From: Amycolatopsis acididurans
GTDB lineage: Bacteria > Actinomycetota > Actinomycetes > Mycobacteriales > Pseudonocardiaceae
Direction of reading: 5' to 3'
Assembly: GCF_012328925.1 (NCBI RefSeq)
Contig: NZ_JAAXLS010000017.1
Coordinates: forward strand, 62,001-126,000
Length of the DNA: 64,000 nucleotides
In this document: in pieces, positions 48,296 to 57,157 of the stretch
Layout: every line of letters starts with the position of its first letter
Numbering within the stretch: the first letter of the stretch is position 1
Program-made: the position numbers and the translations under genes
Notes under the pieces: model-generated
The model's database searches: none
Told to the model about the DNA's origin: nothing
What the model saw: only the letters and a program-made list of their open reading frames with translations

Positions 48296-49240
48296 CTACG
48301 GCCGCGCGGTGAGATAGCCGCCCATCGTGCGGAAGTACTCCGTCGCGGCGAGGTCGGCGCCATCCTCGGTGCGCACCTGCTCGATGCGCAGCCCGTGGTT
48401 GCGGCCCAACCGCGCGTCCGCCCCCGCGACGATCACCACCCCCTCGCCCTCCTTGATGAAGATCCGGCCGGGCGTGCCGCCGTAGCGGCCCTCCGACACC
48501 GAGGCACGAGTGACGCGCAGCCGCTGTCCTTTGTGGAACGTGAACGCGTTCGGATAGGGATCGGACTGTGCGCGTACCAACCGGTCGATGTCCTCGGCCG
48601 GCCACGTCCAGTCGATCCGGCTGTCCTCAACGGAGCGCTTGTGGAAGAAGCTGGCCTTCGCGCGGTCCTGCGGCGTCCAGTCGGTCCTGCCGGACGCGAT
48701 CAGCCCGAGCGCCTCGGTCACCAGCGGTTCGATCAGGTCCACCGTCTTGTGGAACAGATCCGCGCTCGTGTCGCGCGGGCCGACCGGCACCGATCGCTGC
48801 AGCACGATGGCGCCCGCGTCGAGTTCGGCGTCCATCATGTGGGCGGTGACGCCGACCTCCGGCTCGCCGTTGAGCAGCGCCCAGATCAGCGGCGAGAACC
48901 CCGCGTAGGCCGGGAGCAGAGAATCGTGCACGTTGAGCGTTCCCCGCGGCGGAAGGTCGAACACCTCGGGCGGCAGCCACGTGCGCCAGTTGTTCGCGAC
49001 GATGATGTCCGGCTCGGCTTCTTCGAGCCTGCGGATCACCTCGTCGTCCGGCCTGCCGGCCAGCACGACCGGAACGCCGTGCTCCTCGCCGAGGTCGGCG
49101 ACCGAATCGGACCAGATCTTCTCGTACGCGTGGTCGCTCTTCGGATGCGTGACCACCAGCGTCACTTCGTGTTCCGAGTCCAGCAGTGCGCGCAGCGTAC
49201 GTTGCCCCCAGGTCTGGTACCCGAACATCGCGACCCGCAT
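48296..49240 (-). CDS. N5-hydroxyornithine formyltransferase (methionyl-tRNA formyltransferase-like)
   Basis: The 314-residue enzyme has the formyltransferase catalytic set Asn103, His105 and Asp141 (TLNVHDSLLPAYAGFSPLIW, then HMMDAELDAG). The C-terminal part resembles the OB-like domain of Met-tRNA formyltransferases. Homologs in hydroxamate siderophore clusters formylate N5-hydroxyornithine with N10-formyl-tetrahydrofolate. The neighbouring ornithine monooxygenase and an NRPS adenylation pocket read as formyl-hydroxyornithine support that role. ATG at 49240 follows AAGGAGG. Divergent from the monooxygenase, with iron-box-like sequence between. Confidence 0.88.
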   Translation of the reverse strand: MRVAMFGYQTWGQRTLRALLDSEHEVTLVVTHPKSDHAYEKIWSDSVADLGEEHGVPVVLAGRPDDEVIRRLEEAEPDIIVANNWRTWLPPEVFDLPPRGTLNVHDSLLPAYAGFSPLIWALLNGEPEVGVTAHMMDAELDAGAIVLQRSVPVGPRDTSADLFHKTVDLIEPLVTEALGLIASGRTDWTPQDRAKASFFHKRSVEDSRIDWTWPAEDIDRLVRAQSDPYPNAFTFHKGQRLRVTRASVSEGRYGGTPGRIFIKEGEGVVIVAGADARLGRNHGLRIEQVRTEDGADLAATEYFRTMGGYLTARP

Positions 49241-49301
49241 CCGTCCTCCTTGATCAGGGATCAACATCACGCCCGAATGTAGTAGCAGAGCCTCACCTAA
49301 C

Positions 49302-49320
49302 TTAGGTTAGGGTTGCCTCG
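49302..49320 (+). promoter_or_regulatory. Iron-box-like site in the formyltransferase/monooxygenase promoter
   Basis: TTAGGTTAGGGTTGCCTCG (49302-49320) matches the left half of the IdeR/DmdR box TTAGGTTAG-S-CTAACCTAA. Facing it on the minus strand is TTAGGTGAGGCT, overlapping 49289-49300. A CCTAAC...GTTAGG inverted repeat spans the pair, as expected for an iron-repressed divergent promoter. Confidence 0.6.
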
Positions 49321-49335
49321 GTCGTAAGTCGAGAG

Positions 49336-50616
49336 ATGGGGATGGGCATGCCAATACCGCCGGAGTTCGACCTGATCGGTGTGGGTTTCGGGCCCTCCAA
49401 CCTTGCGCTGGCGATCGCGGTCGCGGAGCACAACGCGGCCGCGGCCGACCCCGTGACCGCCCATTTCCTGGAGAAACAGCCGCGGTTCGGCTGGCATCGC
49501 GGCATGCTGCTCGAGGACGCGACGATGCAGGTCTCGTTCCTGAAGGACCTGGTCACGATGCGCAATCCGGCCAGCGAGTTCAGCTTCCTGTCCTACCTGC
49601 ACAGCCGCGGCAGGCTGGTCGACTTCATCAACCACAAGAACCTGTTCCCGCTGCGTATCGAGTTCCACGACTATTTCGAATGGGCCGCGGCCAAGGTCGG
49701 CGACCAGGTCACCTACGGGCAGGAAGTCGTGTCGGTGGGGGACGGTTTCGAGGTGCGCACCGCCGGCGGTTCGGTGTACCGGGCCCGCAATCTCGTGCTG
49801 GGCACCGGACTGCGGCCGAACATCCCGGAGGGTTTCACGACGAGTGACCGGGTCTGGCACAACCACGAACTGCTGCACCGGATCGGCGATGTGCACGATC
49901 CCGAACGCTGCGTGGTCATCGGCGCCGGGCAGAGCGCCGCGGAGGTCACCGCCTTCCTGCACGAGCGGTTCCCGGAGGCCGAGGTCTGTTCGGTGTTCGC
50001 GCGGTACGGCTACAGCCCGTCCGACGACAGCCCCTTCGCCAACCGCATTTTCGACCCCGAGGGCGTGGACGCGTTCTACCAGGCGCCCGAGGACGTCAAG
50101 CGCAGGCTGATGAGCTACCACGCCAACACGAACTACTCGGCCGTGGACATCGATCTGATCGACGATCTGTACCGGCGGCTGTACAGCGAGAAGGTGCGGG
50201 GCGTGCGGCGGCTGCGGATCCTCAACACCTCCCGTCCGATCGAGGTCACGCCGGACGGCCGGGTCACGCTCGAATCGCTGACCACCGGGGACAAGTCGGT
50301 GCTGGAGGCCGACCTGGTCGTCTACGCCACCGGCTATCGGCCCGCCGATCCGGCGCCGCTGCTCGGCGAGCTGGGCGAACGCTGCCGCCGGGACGACGAG
50401 GGCAGGCTGCGGGTCGAGCGCGACTACCGGCTTGTCACGCCGGGACTGGCGGGAAACATCTATCTGCAGGGCGGCACCGAGCACACGCACGGCGTCACGT
50501 CGTCGCTGCTGTCGAACACCGCCGTGCGGGTCGGGGAGATCCTCGGCTCGATCACCGGCGGTCGCGGATCCACTGTGGACTGGCCTTCGGTGTTCTCCGT
50601 GAAGGAGTGGGCATGA
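49336..50616 (+). CDS. L-ornithine N5-monooxygenase
   Basis: The 426-residue flavoprotein has the FAD site GVGFGPSNLALA (15-26) and the NADPH site VIGAGQSAAEV near 195-205. YATGYRPADPAPL near 330 and the substrate-facing LEKQPRFGWHRGMLLEDATMQVSFLKDLVTMRNPASEFSFL are standard. It hydroxylates the side-chain amine of ornithine, using FAD, NADPH and oxygen, to start hydroxamate formation. Several in-frame ATGs (49336, 49342, 49348) are close together; the first is used. The stop overlaps the salicylate synthase ATG (ATGA). Confidence 0.95.
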   Translation: MGMGMPIPPEFDLIGVGFGPSNLALAIAVAEHNAAAADPVTAHFLEKQPRFGWHRGMLLEDATMQVSFLKDLVTMRNPASEFSFLSYLHSRGRLVDFINHKNLFPLRIEFHDYFEWAAAKVGDQVTYGQEVVSVGDGFEVRTAGGSVYRARNLVLGTGLRPNIPEGFTTSDRVWHNHELLHRIGDVHDPERCVVIGAGQSAAEVTAFLHERFPEAEVCSVFARYGYSPSDDSPFANRIFDPEGVDAFYQAPEDVKRRLMSYHANTNYSAVDIDLIDDLYRRLYSEKVRGVRRLRILNTSRPIEVTPDGRVTLESLTTGDKSVLEADLVVYATGYRPADPAPLLGELGERCRRDDEGRLRVERDYRLVTPGLAGNIYLQGGTEHTHGVTSSLLSNTAVRVGEILGSITGGRGSTVDWPSVFSVKEWA

Positions 50617-51887
50617 ACGCGTTGAGGCAGGTCGCCGCGCTGGCGCGCGCCGGGTTCGAGGACTACGTCGCCTTCGAGAAGGACGGTGTCTGGACGTTCG
50701 CGGCGGGCGCTCTCGCTTCGATCACGCTCGACGCCACCCACGTGCGTGCCCGTGGCGCGCTGGAACTGGACGAGCCGTGGTCGGGTTCGCCGTGCGCGGC
50801 ACTGCGCGATGTGCTGGCGCGCTTGCCGTTTCCCGAATGGAACGTGTACGGGAAGGTCCACTTCGGATTCGCGGGAATCGTGCCCGCCTTGCGATTGCAG
50901 GGCGTCGATGCGCCTTCCGGTGAGCTGGTCCGGTTGATGGTGCCTCGGACCGAGGTGCGCATCTCGGCGAACGGACTGTCGGTTCGCGGCGAGGACCGGG
51001 AACGTGTCGAGGCGGTGCTTGCTGCCCCGGCCGCGCCCGTGCCGGAGCCGAGCCCGGTTGACGTGCGCAACGACAACGGGAACTACCGGGACCGGGTGGC
51101 CTTGGCGGTCAAGGAGATCCGGCAAGGGCAGTACCAGAAGGTCATCCTGTCGCGTGTGCTGCGGATTCCCTTCGGGGTCGATGTCGTCGGCACCTACGAG
51201 CTGACCCGCCGTGGCAACACCCCGGCGCGGTCGTTTCTGTTGCGGCTCGACGGGCGCGAGGCGGCGGGCGTCAGCCCCGAGGTGATCGTCACCGTCGACG
51301 CCGACGGTGGGGTCGTGACGCAACCGCTGGCGGGCACCAGGGCGTTCGGCCGTGGCGCGGACGAGGATTCGGCGGCGCGGGCGGAGCTGGAGTCGAACCC
51401 GAAGGAGATCTTCGAACACGCCGTTTCGGTGCGGACCGCGCAGGAGGAGCTGCGCCGGGTGTGCCGCGTCGAGTCGGTGCACGTCGGGGACTTCATGGGG
51501 GTCAAGGAGCGGGGAAGTGTTCAGCACCTGGCCTCGCTGGTGTGCGGCAGGCTCGACGAGGGGCGCAGCGCCTGGGATGCGCTGGAGGCGGTGTTCCCGG
51601 CGGTGACGGCGTCGGGCATCCCGAAGCGCGAGTCCCTGGACGCGATCGCCCGCCTGGACGAGGCACGCGGTCTGTACTCGGGCGCGGTGTTGCGGGCTTC
51701 CCACGACGGCTCGCTGGACGCGGCCTTGGTCCTGCGCGCGATCTACCAGGAGAACGGCGCCGCGTGGCTGCGGGCAGGCGCCGGAATCGTGGCGGACTCC
51801 ACACCGGACCGCGAGTTCGAGGAAACCTGCGAAAAACTGACGAGCGTCGCACCCTACGTCGTGCCAGCCCCCGACAACCCCGCCTGA
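50613..51887 (+). CDS. Salicylate synthase (MbtI/Irp9 type)
   Basis: The 424-residue chorismate-utilising enzyme has YRDRVALAVKEIRQGQYQKVILSRVL near 153-178 and PLAGTRAFGRGADEDSAARAELESNPKEIFEHA. It closes with TASGIPKRESLDAI, LDEARGLYSGAVL and WLRAGAGIVADSTPDREFEETCEKL. Wording close to MbtI (TASGIPK, RGLYSGAV) points to salicylate synthase rather than isochorismate synthase. It supplies the salicylate cap. No DhbA or isochorismatase gene for dihydroxybenzoate is in the window. ATG overlaps the monooxygenase stop. Confidence 0.88.
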   Translation: MNALRQVAALARAGFEDYVAFEKDGVWTFAAGALASITLDATHVRARGALELDEPWSGSPCAALRDVLARLPFPEWNVYGKVHFGFAGIVPALRLQGVDAPSGELVRLMVPRTEVRISANGLSVRGEDRERVEAVLAAPAAPVPEPSPVDVRNDNGNYRDRVALAVKEIRQGQYQKVILSRVLRIPFGVDVVGTYELTRRGNTPARSFLLRLDGREAAGVSPEVIVTVDADGGVVTQPLAGTRAFGRGADEDSAARAELESNPKEIFEHAVSVRTAQEELRRVCRVESVHVGDFMGVKERGSVQHLASLVCGRLDEGRSAWDALEAVFPAVTASGIPKRESLDAIARLDEARGLYSGAVLRASHDGSLDAALVLRAIYQENGAAWLRAGAGIVADSTPDREFEETCEKLTSVAPYVVPAPDNPA

Positions 51888-51950
51888 ACCCTCTGCCCGT
51901 CGGGCGCGCCCGCCGCGTCGGGCCCGTCGGGCGCGTCGGGCGTCGGGCGC

Positions 51951-52300
51951 GAGTTGAGCTTTGCGGTCGGCCGAGTTGAGCGTTCCGGTCGGCCGAGTCG
52001 AGCGTTCGGTGCGCGCGAGTCGAGGGTTCGGTGCGCGCGAGTTGGGCTTTCCGGTTGGGCGAGTTGGGCGTTCCGGTCGGCCGAGTCGAGCTTCGCGGTC
52101 GGGCGAGTCGGGCGTTCGGGTCGGCCGAGTCGAGCTTCGCGGTGGGCCGAGTCGGGCTTTGGGTTGGCCGAGTCGGGCTTTGGGTTGGCCGAGTTGGGCG
52201 TTCGGTGAGCGCGAGTCGGGGGTTCGGGTGGGCCGAGTTGGGCTGTGGGGTCGGGCGAGTTGAGCTTCGCGGTCGGGCGAGTTGGGCGTTGGGGTCGGCT
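51951..52300 (+). repeat. Array of 16 tandem repeats of 22 bp
   Basis: The sequence splits into 16 units of 22 bases (two have 21) from 51951 to 52300. Each starts GAGT(T/C)G(A/G)GC, then a GTT/CTT block and a GGTCGG-like tail. The unit is the same as at 27588-27735. Both arrays sit between convergent genes (here salicylate synthase and an ABC permease), in the same orientation. The 60 bases before it hold a simpler CGTCGGGC-rich imperfect repeat. Confidence 0.85.
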
Positions 52301-52310
52301 GAGGCTCCGC

Positions 52311-53285
52311 CTACCGGCGGCTCCGACGCAGCAACCACCCGAGATAAACCCCGCCGACGGCCGCCGTGGCGACGCCCACCGGCAACGTGCCGGCGCCCGC
52401 GACGCGCTGCGCCACGAAGTCCGCCGCCAGTACCAGCAGCGCGCCCATCCAAGCCGCGGGCAAGATCCCCGCCCCCGGCGCGCGCGTGACCCGCTTCGCC
52501 AACTGTGGCGCGGTCAGGGCGACGAACGCGATCGGACCGGCGGCAGCCGTCGCCACTGCAGTCGCGGCCGTACCGGCAATGATCAGGAACAACCGGCTGC
52601 GCTCGACCGGAACCCCCAAGGCGGCGGCCGCATCGTCGCCCATTTCCAGCATGTTCAGCCGGCGCGAGCCCGCCAGCAGGGCCGGGACGACGACCACCAG
52701 CGCGATCAGCACGGGCCACACGTGGTCCCAGCCCAGGTTGTTCAAACTACCGGTGATCCACACGGTCGCGCGGGCCACGTCGGCGATTTTCGCGTTGACG
52801 ATCAGGTAAAAGTTCAAGGCCTGCAGGATCGCGCTGATGCCGATGCCCACCAGCACCAGCCGCGTGCCGCGCACACCCTTCTGCCACGCCAGCACATACA
52901 CCAGCAGCGCGGTGACGAGACCGCCGATCAGGGCTCCGGCGGAAACACTCAGCACGCTGCCGCCGAAAACGAGAAGTACCAGCAAGCCGCCCGTCGTGGC
53001 ACCGTAGTTGAAACCGATGACGTCCGGGCTGCCCAGCGGATTACGTGACAGGCTCTGGAAAACCGCGCCACTCATGCCCAGTGCCGCGCCGACCAGAATC
53101 GCGATCAGCACACGCGGGAGACGCAGGTCCAGCACCGCGAAATTCGTGATGCGGCTGCCGTTTCCGAGCAGGGTCCGCGCGACGTCCAGCGGTGCCACAG
53201 AAATCGTGCCGGTGCTCAGTGTGACCACACCGACGACGACGATCGCGGCGAGCATCGTCACCGACACGACAGCGGACCGGGTCAT
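52311..53285 (-). CDS. FecCD-family iron-siderophore ABC permease
   Basis: The 324-residue permease has the FecCD signature RLPRVLIAILVGAALGMSGAVFQSLSRNPLGSPDVIG near 55-90 and about nine to ten membrane helices. A coupling loop RLNMLEMGDDAAAALGVPVERSRL follows. It imports ferric-siderophore with a substrate-binding protein and ATPase not in the window. It overlaps the partner permease (ATG/TGA) and is the third gene of the aryl-ligase operon. Confidence 0.92.
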   Translation of the reverse strand: MTRSAVVSVTMLAAIVVVGVVTLSTGTISVAPLDVARTLLGNGSRITNFAVLDLRLPRVLIAILVGAALGMSGAVFQSLSRNPLGSPDVIGFNYGATTGGLLVLLVFGGSVLSVSAGALIGGLVTALLVYVLAWQKGVRGTRLVLVGIGISAILQALNFYLIVNAKIADVARATVWITGSLNNLGWDHVWPVLIALVVVVPALLAGSRRLNMLEMGDDAAAALGVPVERSRLFLIIAGTAATAVATAAAGPIAFVALTAPQLAKRVTRAPGAGILPAAWMGALLVLAADFVAQRVAGAGTLPVGVATAAVGGVYLGWLLRRSRR

Positions 53286-54304
53286 GGGCGTGCCACCTTG
53301 CTGCGCCGCACCAACCACACGAACACCGGTGCCCCGAGGAACGCCGTCACCACCCCGACATCGATCTCCTCCGGCGCGATCACGCGCCCCAGCACGTCCG
53401 CGGCCAGGAGCAACGTCGGCGAGACCACGACACAGTACGGCAGCACCCACCGCTGATCCGGCCCGGTGAACGTGCGAACCATGTGCGGAACGGCGAGGCC
53501 GACGAACATGAGCGGGCCCACGGCGGCCGTCGCGGCACCGGCCAGCAACGTGATCGCCACCAGCGACAACAGTCGTGTGCGCCCGAGATTCGCACCCAGC
53601 GCCGTGCCCGCGTCCTCGCCGAGTGCGAGCGCGTTCAACGGCCGCGCCAGAAACAGGGCGAGCACCAACCCGGCGATCAGGAACGGTGCGACGCGGGCGA
53701 GCGTGGCGCCGTCGGCGCGTTCGAGCGAACCCACCGTCCAAAAGCGCATCTGGTCCAGCGTTCCCCGGTCCAGCAACGTGAGCCCCTGCGTCAAACCGCT
53801 CAACGCCGCCGCGACCGCCGTGCCCGCCAGCGCGAGCCGCACCGGCGAAGCGCCGCCGCGCCCGGCGATCAGGTACAGCGCCACCCCGGCGATCGCGGCC
53901 CCGGCGAAGGCGAACCACACGAACGCCCGCAGGTCCGTCAGGCCCAGCACACTGATCGACAAGGCAGCCGCGGCCGAGGCGCCTGCGTTGATGCCGAGCA
54001 AACCCGGATCGGCGAGCGGGTTGCGGGTCAGCGCCTGCATCACGGCGCCGGCGACACCGAGCGAAGCGCCGACGGCGAGACCGATCAGCGTGCGCGGAAT
54101 CCGCAGGTCCCACACGACGAACGCGGCATCCGATGCGTCCCGCTCGAACAGCGTGTGCAACACCGTCGGCACCGGGATCGACCGCGCGCCCACCGCGATG
54201 CTCAGCAAACACACCACCGCGAGCGCGAGCGCCATCACCACGAGCCCGAGCGCGCGCCTGCGCGCCAGGAGGGAGTCCCTGACGGCGGGAGCCGCGACGG
54301 TCAC
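53282..54304 (-). CDS. FecCD-family iron-siderophore ABC permease
   Basis: The 340-residue permease has RIPRTLIGLAVGASLGVAGAVMQALTRNPLADPGLLGINAG near 67-107 and the coupling loop NALALGEDAGTALGANLGRTR. It is the partner of the permease at 52311-53285; FecC and FecD usually form a heterodimer. The start is GTG at 54304, overlapping the aryl-ligase stop (GTGA). The operon order is ligase, permease, permease. Confidence 0.92.
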   Translation of the reverse strand: MTVAAPAVRDSLLARRRALGLVVMALALAVVCLLSIAVGARSIPVPTVLHTLFERDASDAAFVVWDLRIPRTLIGLAVGASLGVAGAVMQALTRNPLADPGLLGINAGASAAAALSISVLGLTDLRAFVWFAFAGAAIAGVALYLIAGRGGASPVRLALAGTAVAAALSGLTQGLTLLDRGTLDQMRFWTVGSLERADGATLARVAPFLIAGLVLALFLARPLNALALGEDAGTALGANLGRTRLLSLVAITLLAGAATAAVGPLMFVGLAVPHMVRTFTGPDQRWVLPYCVVVSPTLLLAADVLGRVIAPEEIDVGVVTAFLGAPVFVWLVRRSKVARP

Positions 54305-55821
54305 TCCGGAGTTCCCGCGAGAAGCCGGGTCAATGCCGCCTTGCTGACCTTGCCGACCTTGGTCAGCGGGAACTCGTCGAGCACCTCGATCCGGTCCGGC
54401 AGCTTGAACTCCGCGACCCCGCGCTCCCGCAGGAACGCCTTGACCTCGCGCAAACCGGGCGCGGTGCCCTTCACGAGCAGGAAGGCGCAGGTCCGCTCAC
54501 CCATCACCTCGTCGGCCATGCCCACCACGGCCGCGTCGTGCACGTCGGGGTGCGCCACCAGGTGGTTCTCCAGTTCCTCGGCGGGGATCTTCTCCCCACC
54601 GCGGTTGATCTGGTCCTTCACCCGGCCTTCCACGATGAGATGCCCGGAGGGCAGCTGCCGCACGAGATCCCCGCTGCGATAGAACCCGTCCTCGGTGAAC
54701 GACCGCGCGTTGTGCTCCTCGGCCCGGTAGTAGCCGCGCAGCGTGTACGGGCCGCGCGTGAGCAACTCGCCGCCCTCCAGCACCCTTACCTCGTCGGCCG
54801 GGCACAGCGGCCTGCCCTGCGTGGTGACGATCAGCTCCTCGGGATCGTCCAGACGCGTGAAGTTCAGCAGTCCCTCGGCCATTCCGAACACCTGCTGCAG
54901 CCCGCAGCCGAGCGTTTCCCGCACCCGGCTCGCCGGGTCGGCGTTGAACTTCGCCCCGCCGACCTGCAACAACTCCAAAGTGGACAGATCTTCGTCGGCG
55001 AACTCGGCGGCGTCCATCCACAGCAGCGCGACCGGCGGCACGACCCCGGTCGCGGTGACCTTTTCGCGCTCGATCAGCTCGAAGACGCTGTCCGCGCTGG
55101 GATCCGGTGCGAGCACCACGGTGCCCCCGGCCGCGAACGCGCCCAGCAAACCGGGCGAGGCGAGCGCGAAGTTGTGCGCGGCGGGCAACGCCACGAGGTA
55201 CACGGTGTCCTCGGTGAAGCCGGAGACCTCCGCGCTGGCACGCGCGTTGTAGAGATAGTCGTTGTGGGTGCGCGGAATCAGCTTGGGCGTGCCCGTGGTC
55301 CCGCCCGACAGCAGGAACAGTGCCACGTCCGCCGGATCCGGTTCCGGCAGCTCGACCGGTTCGGCCTCCGGCAGGATCTCGATCACCTCGCGGACCGAGG
55401 GCACGGACTCGCGCACGATCTTGCCCAGCGCGGCGAACTCGCCGGTGATCACGTACGCCGCGGCCTCGCTCAACCGGCAGAGCGGCACGATCTCACTCTC
55501 GCGGTGCGCGGGCAGCGCGAGCACCGGCAGCGCGCCGACACGCAGCAGCGCGAACAGGGCCACGACGAACTCGGGAACGTTGGGCAGCTGCAGCACGACC
55601 CGTTCGCGCGGCCGGACCACTTCCGACAGTCCCGCCGCGACTCGTGCGATCCACGCGTCGAGTTCGCCGTAGGTCCAGCGCCGCCCGTCCGCGGCCACCA
55701 GCGCGACCTTCGACCGGTCGGCCTCGGTGATCAGCGTGTCGAGCGTCTTGCCCTGCCAATATCCCTCGCGCCGGTACCGCTCGGCCAGTTCCTCCGGCCA
55801 GGGCACGCACCCATCCAGCAT
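54301..55821 (-). CDS. Aryl-AMP ligase (salicylate or 2,3-dihydroxybenzoate)
   Basis: The 506-residue adenylation enzyme begins LDGCVPWPEELAERYRREGYWQGKTL, typical of DhbE/MbtA. It has the P-loop LLSGGTTGTPK near 171-180, the specificity segment AAHNFALASPG (Asn217), and QVFGMAEGLLNFTRLDDPEE. It activates an aromatic acid and loads it on an aryl carrier protein. Of the two DhbE pocket positions used to tell the acids apart, one (Ser222) reads dihydroxybenzoate-like and one (Leu319) salicylate-like. With a salicylate synthase nearby, salicylate is preferred. Confidence 0.9.
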   Translation of the reverse strand: MLDGCVPWPEELAERYRREGYWQGKTLDTLITEADRSKVALVAADGRRWTYGELDAWIARVAAGLSEVVRPRERVVLQLPNVPEFVVALFALLRVGALPVLALPAHRESEIVPLCRLSEAAAYVITGEFAALGKIVRESVPSVREVIEILPEAEPVELPEPDPADVALFLLSGGTTGTPKLIPRTHNDYLYNARASAEVSGFTEDTVYLVALPAAHNFALASPGLLGAFAAGGTVVLAPDPSADSVFELIEREKVTATGVVPPVALLWMDAAEFADEDLSTLELLQVGGAKFNADPASRVRETLGCGLQQVFGMAEGLLNFTRLDDPEELIVTTQGRPLCPADEVRVLEGGELLTRGPYTLRGYYRAEEHNARSFTEDGFYRSGDLVRQLPSGHLIVEGRVKDQINRGGEKIPAEELENHLVAHPDVHDAAVVGMADEVMGERTCAFLLVKGTAPGLREVKAFLRERGVAEFKLPDRIEVLDEFPLTKVGKVSKAALTRLLAGTPE

Positions 55822-55859
55822 CTTCAGCTCCCGTTGCGAGAGACGACAATCGACAAAAC

Positions 55860-55878
55860 TTAGGTTAGGCTAGCCAAG
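55860..55878 (+). promoter_or_regulatory. Iron box between the aryl-ligase operon and the exporter gene
   Basis: TTAGGTTAGGCTAGCCAAG (55860-55878) is the best match in the window to the IdeR/DmdR consensus TTAGGTTAGSCTAACCTAA (15 of 19). It lies between the aryl-ligase ATG (55821) and the exporter GTG (55901), so both operons should be iron-repressed. Confidence 0.75.
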
Positions 55879-55900
55879 GTTCTGGAGGGAAGGTGTTCGC

Positions 55901-57157
55901 GTGCGGCTCGGGGAAATGGTCATCGACGTCACGCCGCTTCGCGCCAGTCGGCCCTACCGCCTCGTCTTCGTCGCCCAGACCCTCACCGTGCTGACGACCG
56001 CGCTCACCAACGTCGCCATCAACTTGCACGTTTACCAAGTCACCGGGTCCTCGGTCCAGGTCGGACTGGTGAGCCTGGCGTTCGGCTTCGCACTGCTCGT
56101 CGGACTGCTCGCGGGCGGGGTGCTCGCCGACCGGGTCGACCGGCGGCGGCTGATCCTCGGCACACGGGTGATCGTCGCGGTCGTGCTCGGTGGCCTGGCC
56201 GTCAACGCCGCGATGCCACACCCGAACCTCGTGATCGTCTACGTCGCCGCGGTGCTCGCCGGTTCCGTCAACGGGCTCGGCGGATCCGCGTTGATGGCCG
56301 CGATTCCCGGCCTCGTCGAACCCGCGCATCTCACCGCGGCCGGCGCGCTGATCACCGTGACCAGCCAGTTCGGTGCGATGGTGGGGCCGACCGTGGCGGG
56401 GCTCATCGCGGCCGGTCCGGGTGTCGCCGCGTGTTTCGCGATCGACGCCATCGGCTACCTGGCCGGCGTCGGACTGATGTGGTTCATCCCGCCGCAGCGC
56501 GCCGAGGCCGAACCGCAGCATCCGTTGCGCGCACTGGCCGAGGGCTTCAACTTCGTCCGCCGCAACCAGGTCGTCGGCGGATTGCTGCTGATCGACGTAT
56601 TCGCGATGGTGTTCGCGATGCCGTACTCGCTGTTCCCGCAGCTGGGCGAGGAAGTGTTCGGCGGCGGCCCCTCCACCGTCGGACTGCTTTACACCGCGCC
56701 CGCGGTTGGCGCGTTCCTCGGTGCGCTGGCCAGCGGCTGGACCGGTCGCGTTCGCCTCAGCGGGCTCGCGCTGTTCGGGGCGGTCGCGTTGTGGGGCCTG
56801 GCGATCATGGCGTTCGGGCTGGCCGGCCAGTTGTGGGTGGGGCTGTTGTTCCTGGCCGTCGCGGGCGTCGGCGACACGACGTCGGAAATCCTGCGGCGTG
56901 CGTTGTTGCAGCACTACACGCCGGATCACTTGCAGGGCAGGGTATCCAGCCTGTGGCTCGCGCAGGCGACGAGTGGGCCCGCGGTGGGCAACGCCGAGGC
57001 CGGGCTCGCGGCCCGCCTGCTGGGCGGTGGTGGTGCGCTGGTCGCCGGTGGAATCGTGTGTGTGCTGGGCGTCGGCCTGGTCGCGGCGACCATGCCGGCC
57101 TTGCGTCGCGCGAGTTTACGAGGAGAACCATGTCGTTCGCTGACGTCAACGGCATAA
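55901..57157 (+). CDS. MFS exporter, EntS-like
   Basis: The 418-residue transporter has about 12 membrane helices, with VNAAMPHPNLVIVYVAAVLAGSVNGLGGSALMAAIPGLV and GVLADRVDRRRLILGTR (loop 2-3) visible. VSSLWLAQATSGPAVGNAEAG near 342-362 follows. It resembles EntS-type enterobactin exporters and probably secretes the finished siderophore. The start is GTG at 55901 behind GGAGGGAAGG, about 23 bases after an iron box. The last 28 bases overlap the next gene. Confidence 0.85.
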   Translation: MRLGEMVIDVTPLRASRPYRLVFVAQTLTVLTTALTNVAINLHVYQVTGSSVQVGLVSLAFGFALLVGLLAGGVLADRVDRRRLILGTRVIVAVVLGGLAVNAAMPHPNLVIVYVAAVLAGSVNGLGGSALMAAIPGLVEPAHLTAAGALITVTSQFGAMVGPTVAGLIAAGPGVAACFAIDAIGYLAGVGLMWFIPPQRAEAEPQHPLRALAEGFNFVRRNQVVGGLLLIDVFAMVFAMPYSLFPQLGEEVFGGGPSTVGLLYTAPAVGAFLGALASGWTGRVRLSGLALFGAVALWGLAIMAFGLAGQLWVGLLFLAVAGVGDTTSEILRRALLQHYTPDHLQGRVSSLWLAQATSGPAVGNAEAGLAARLLGGGGALVAGGIVCVLGVGLVAATMPALRRASLRGEPCRSLTSTA

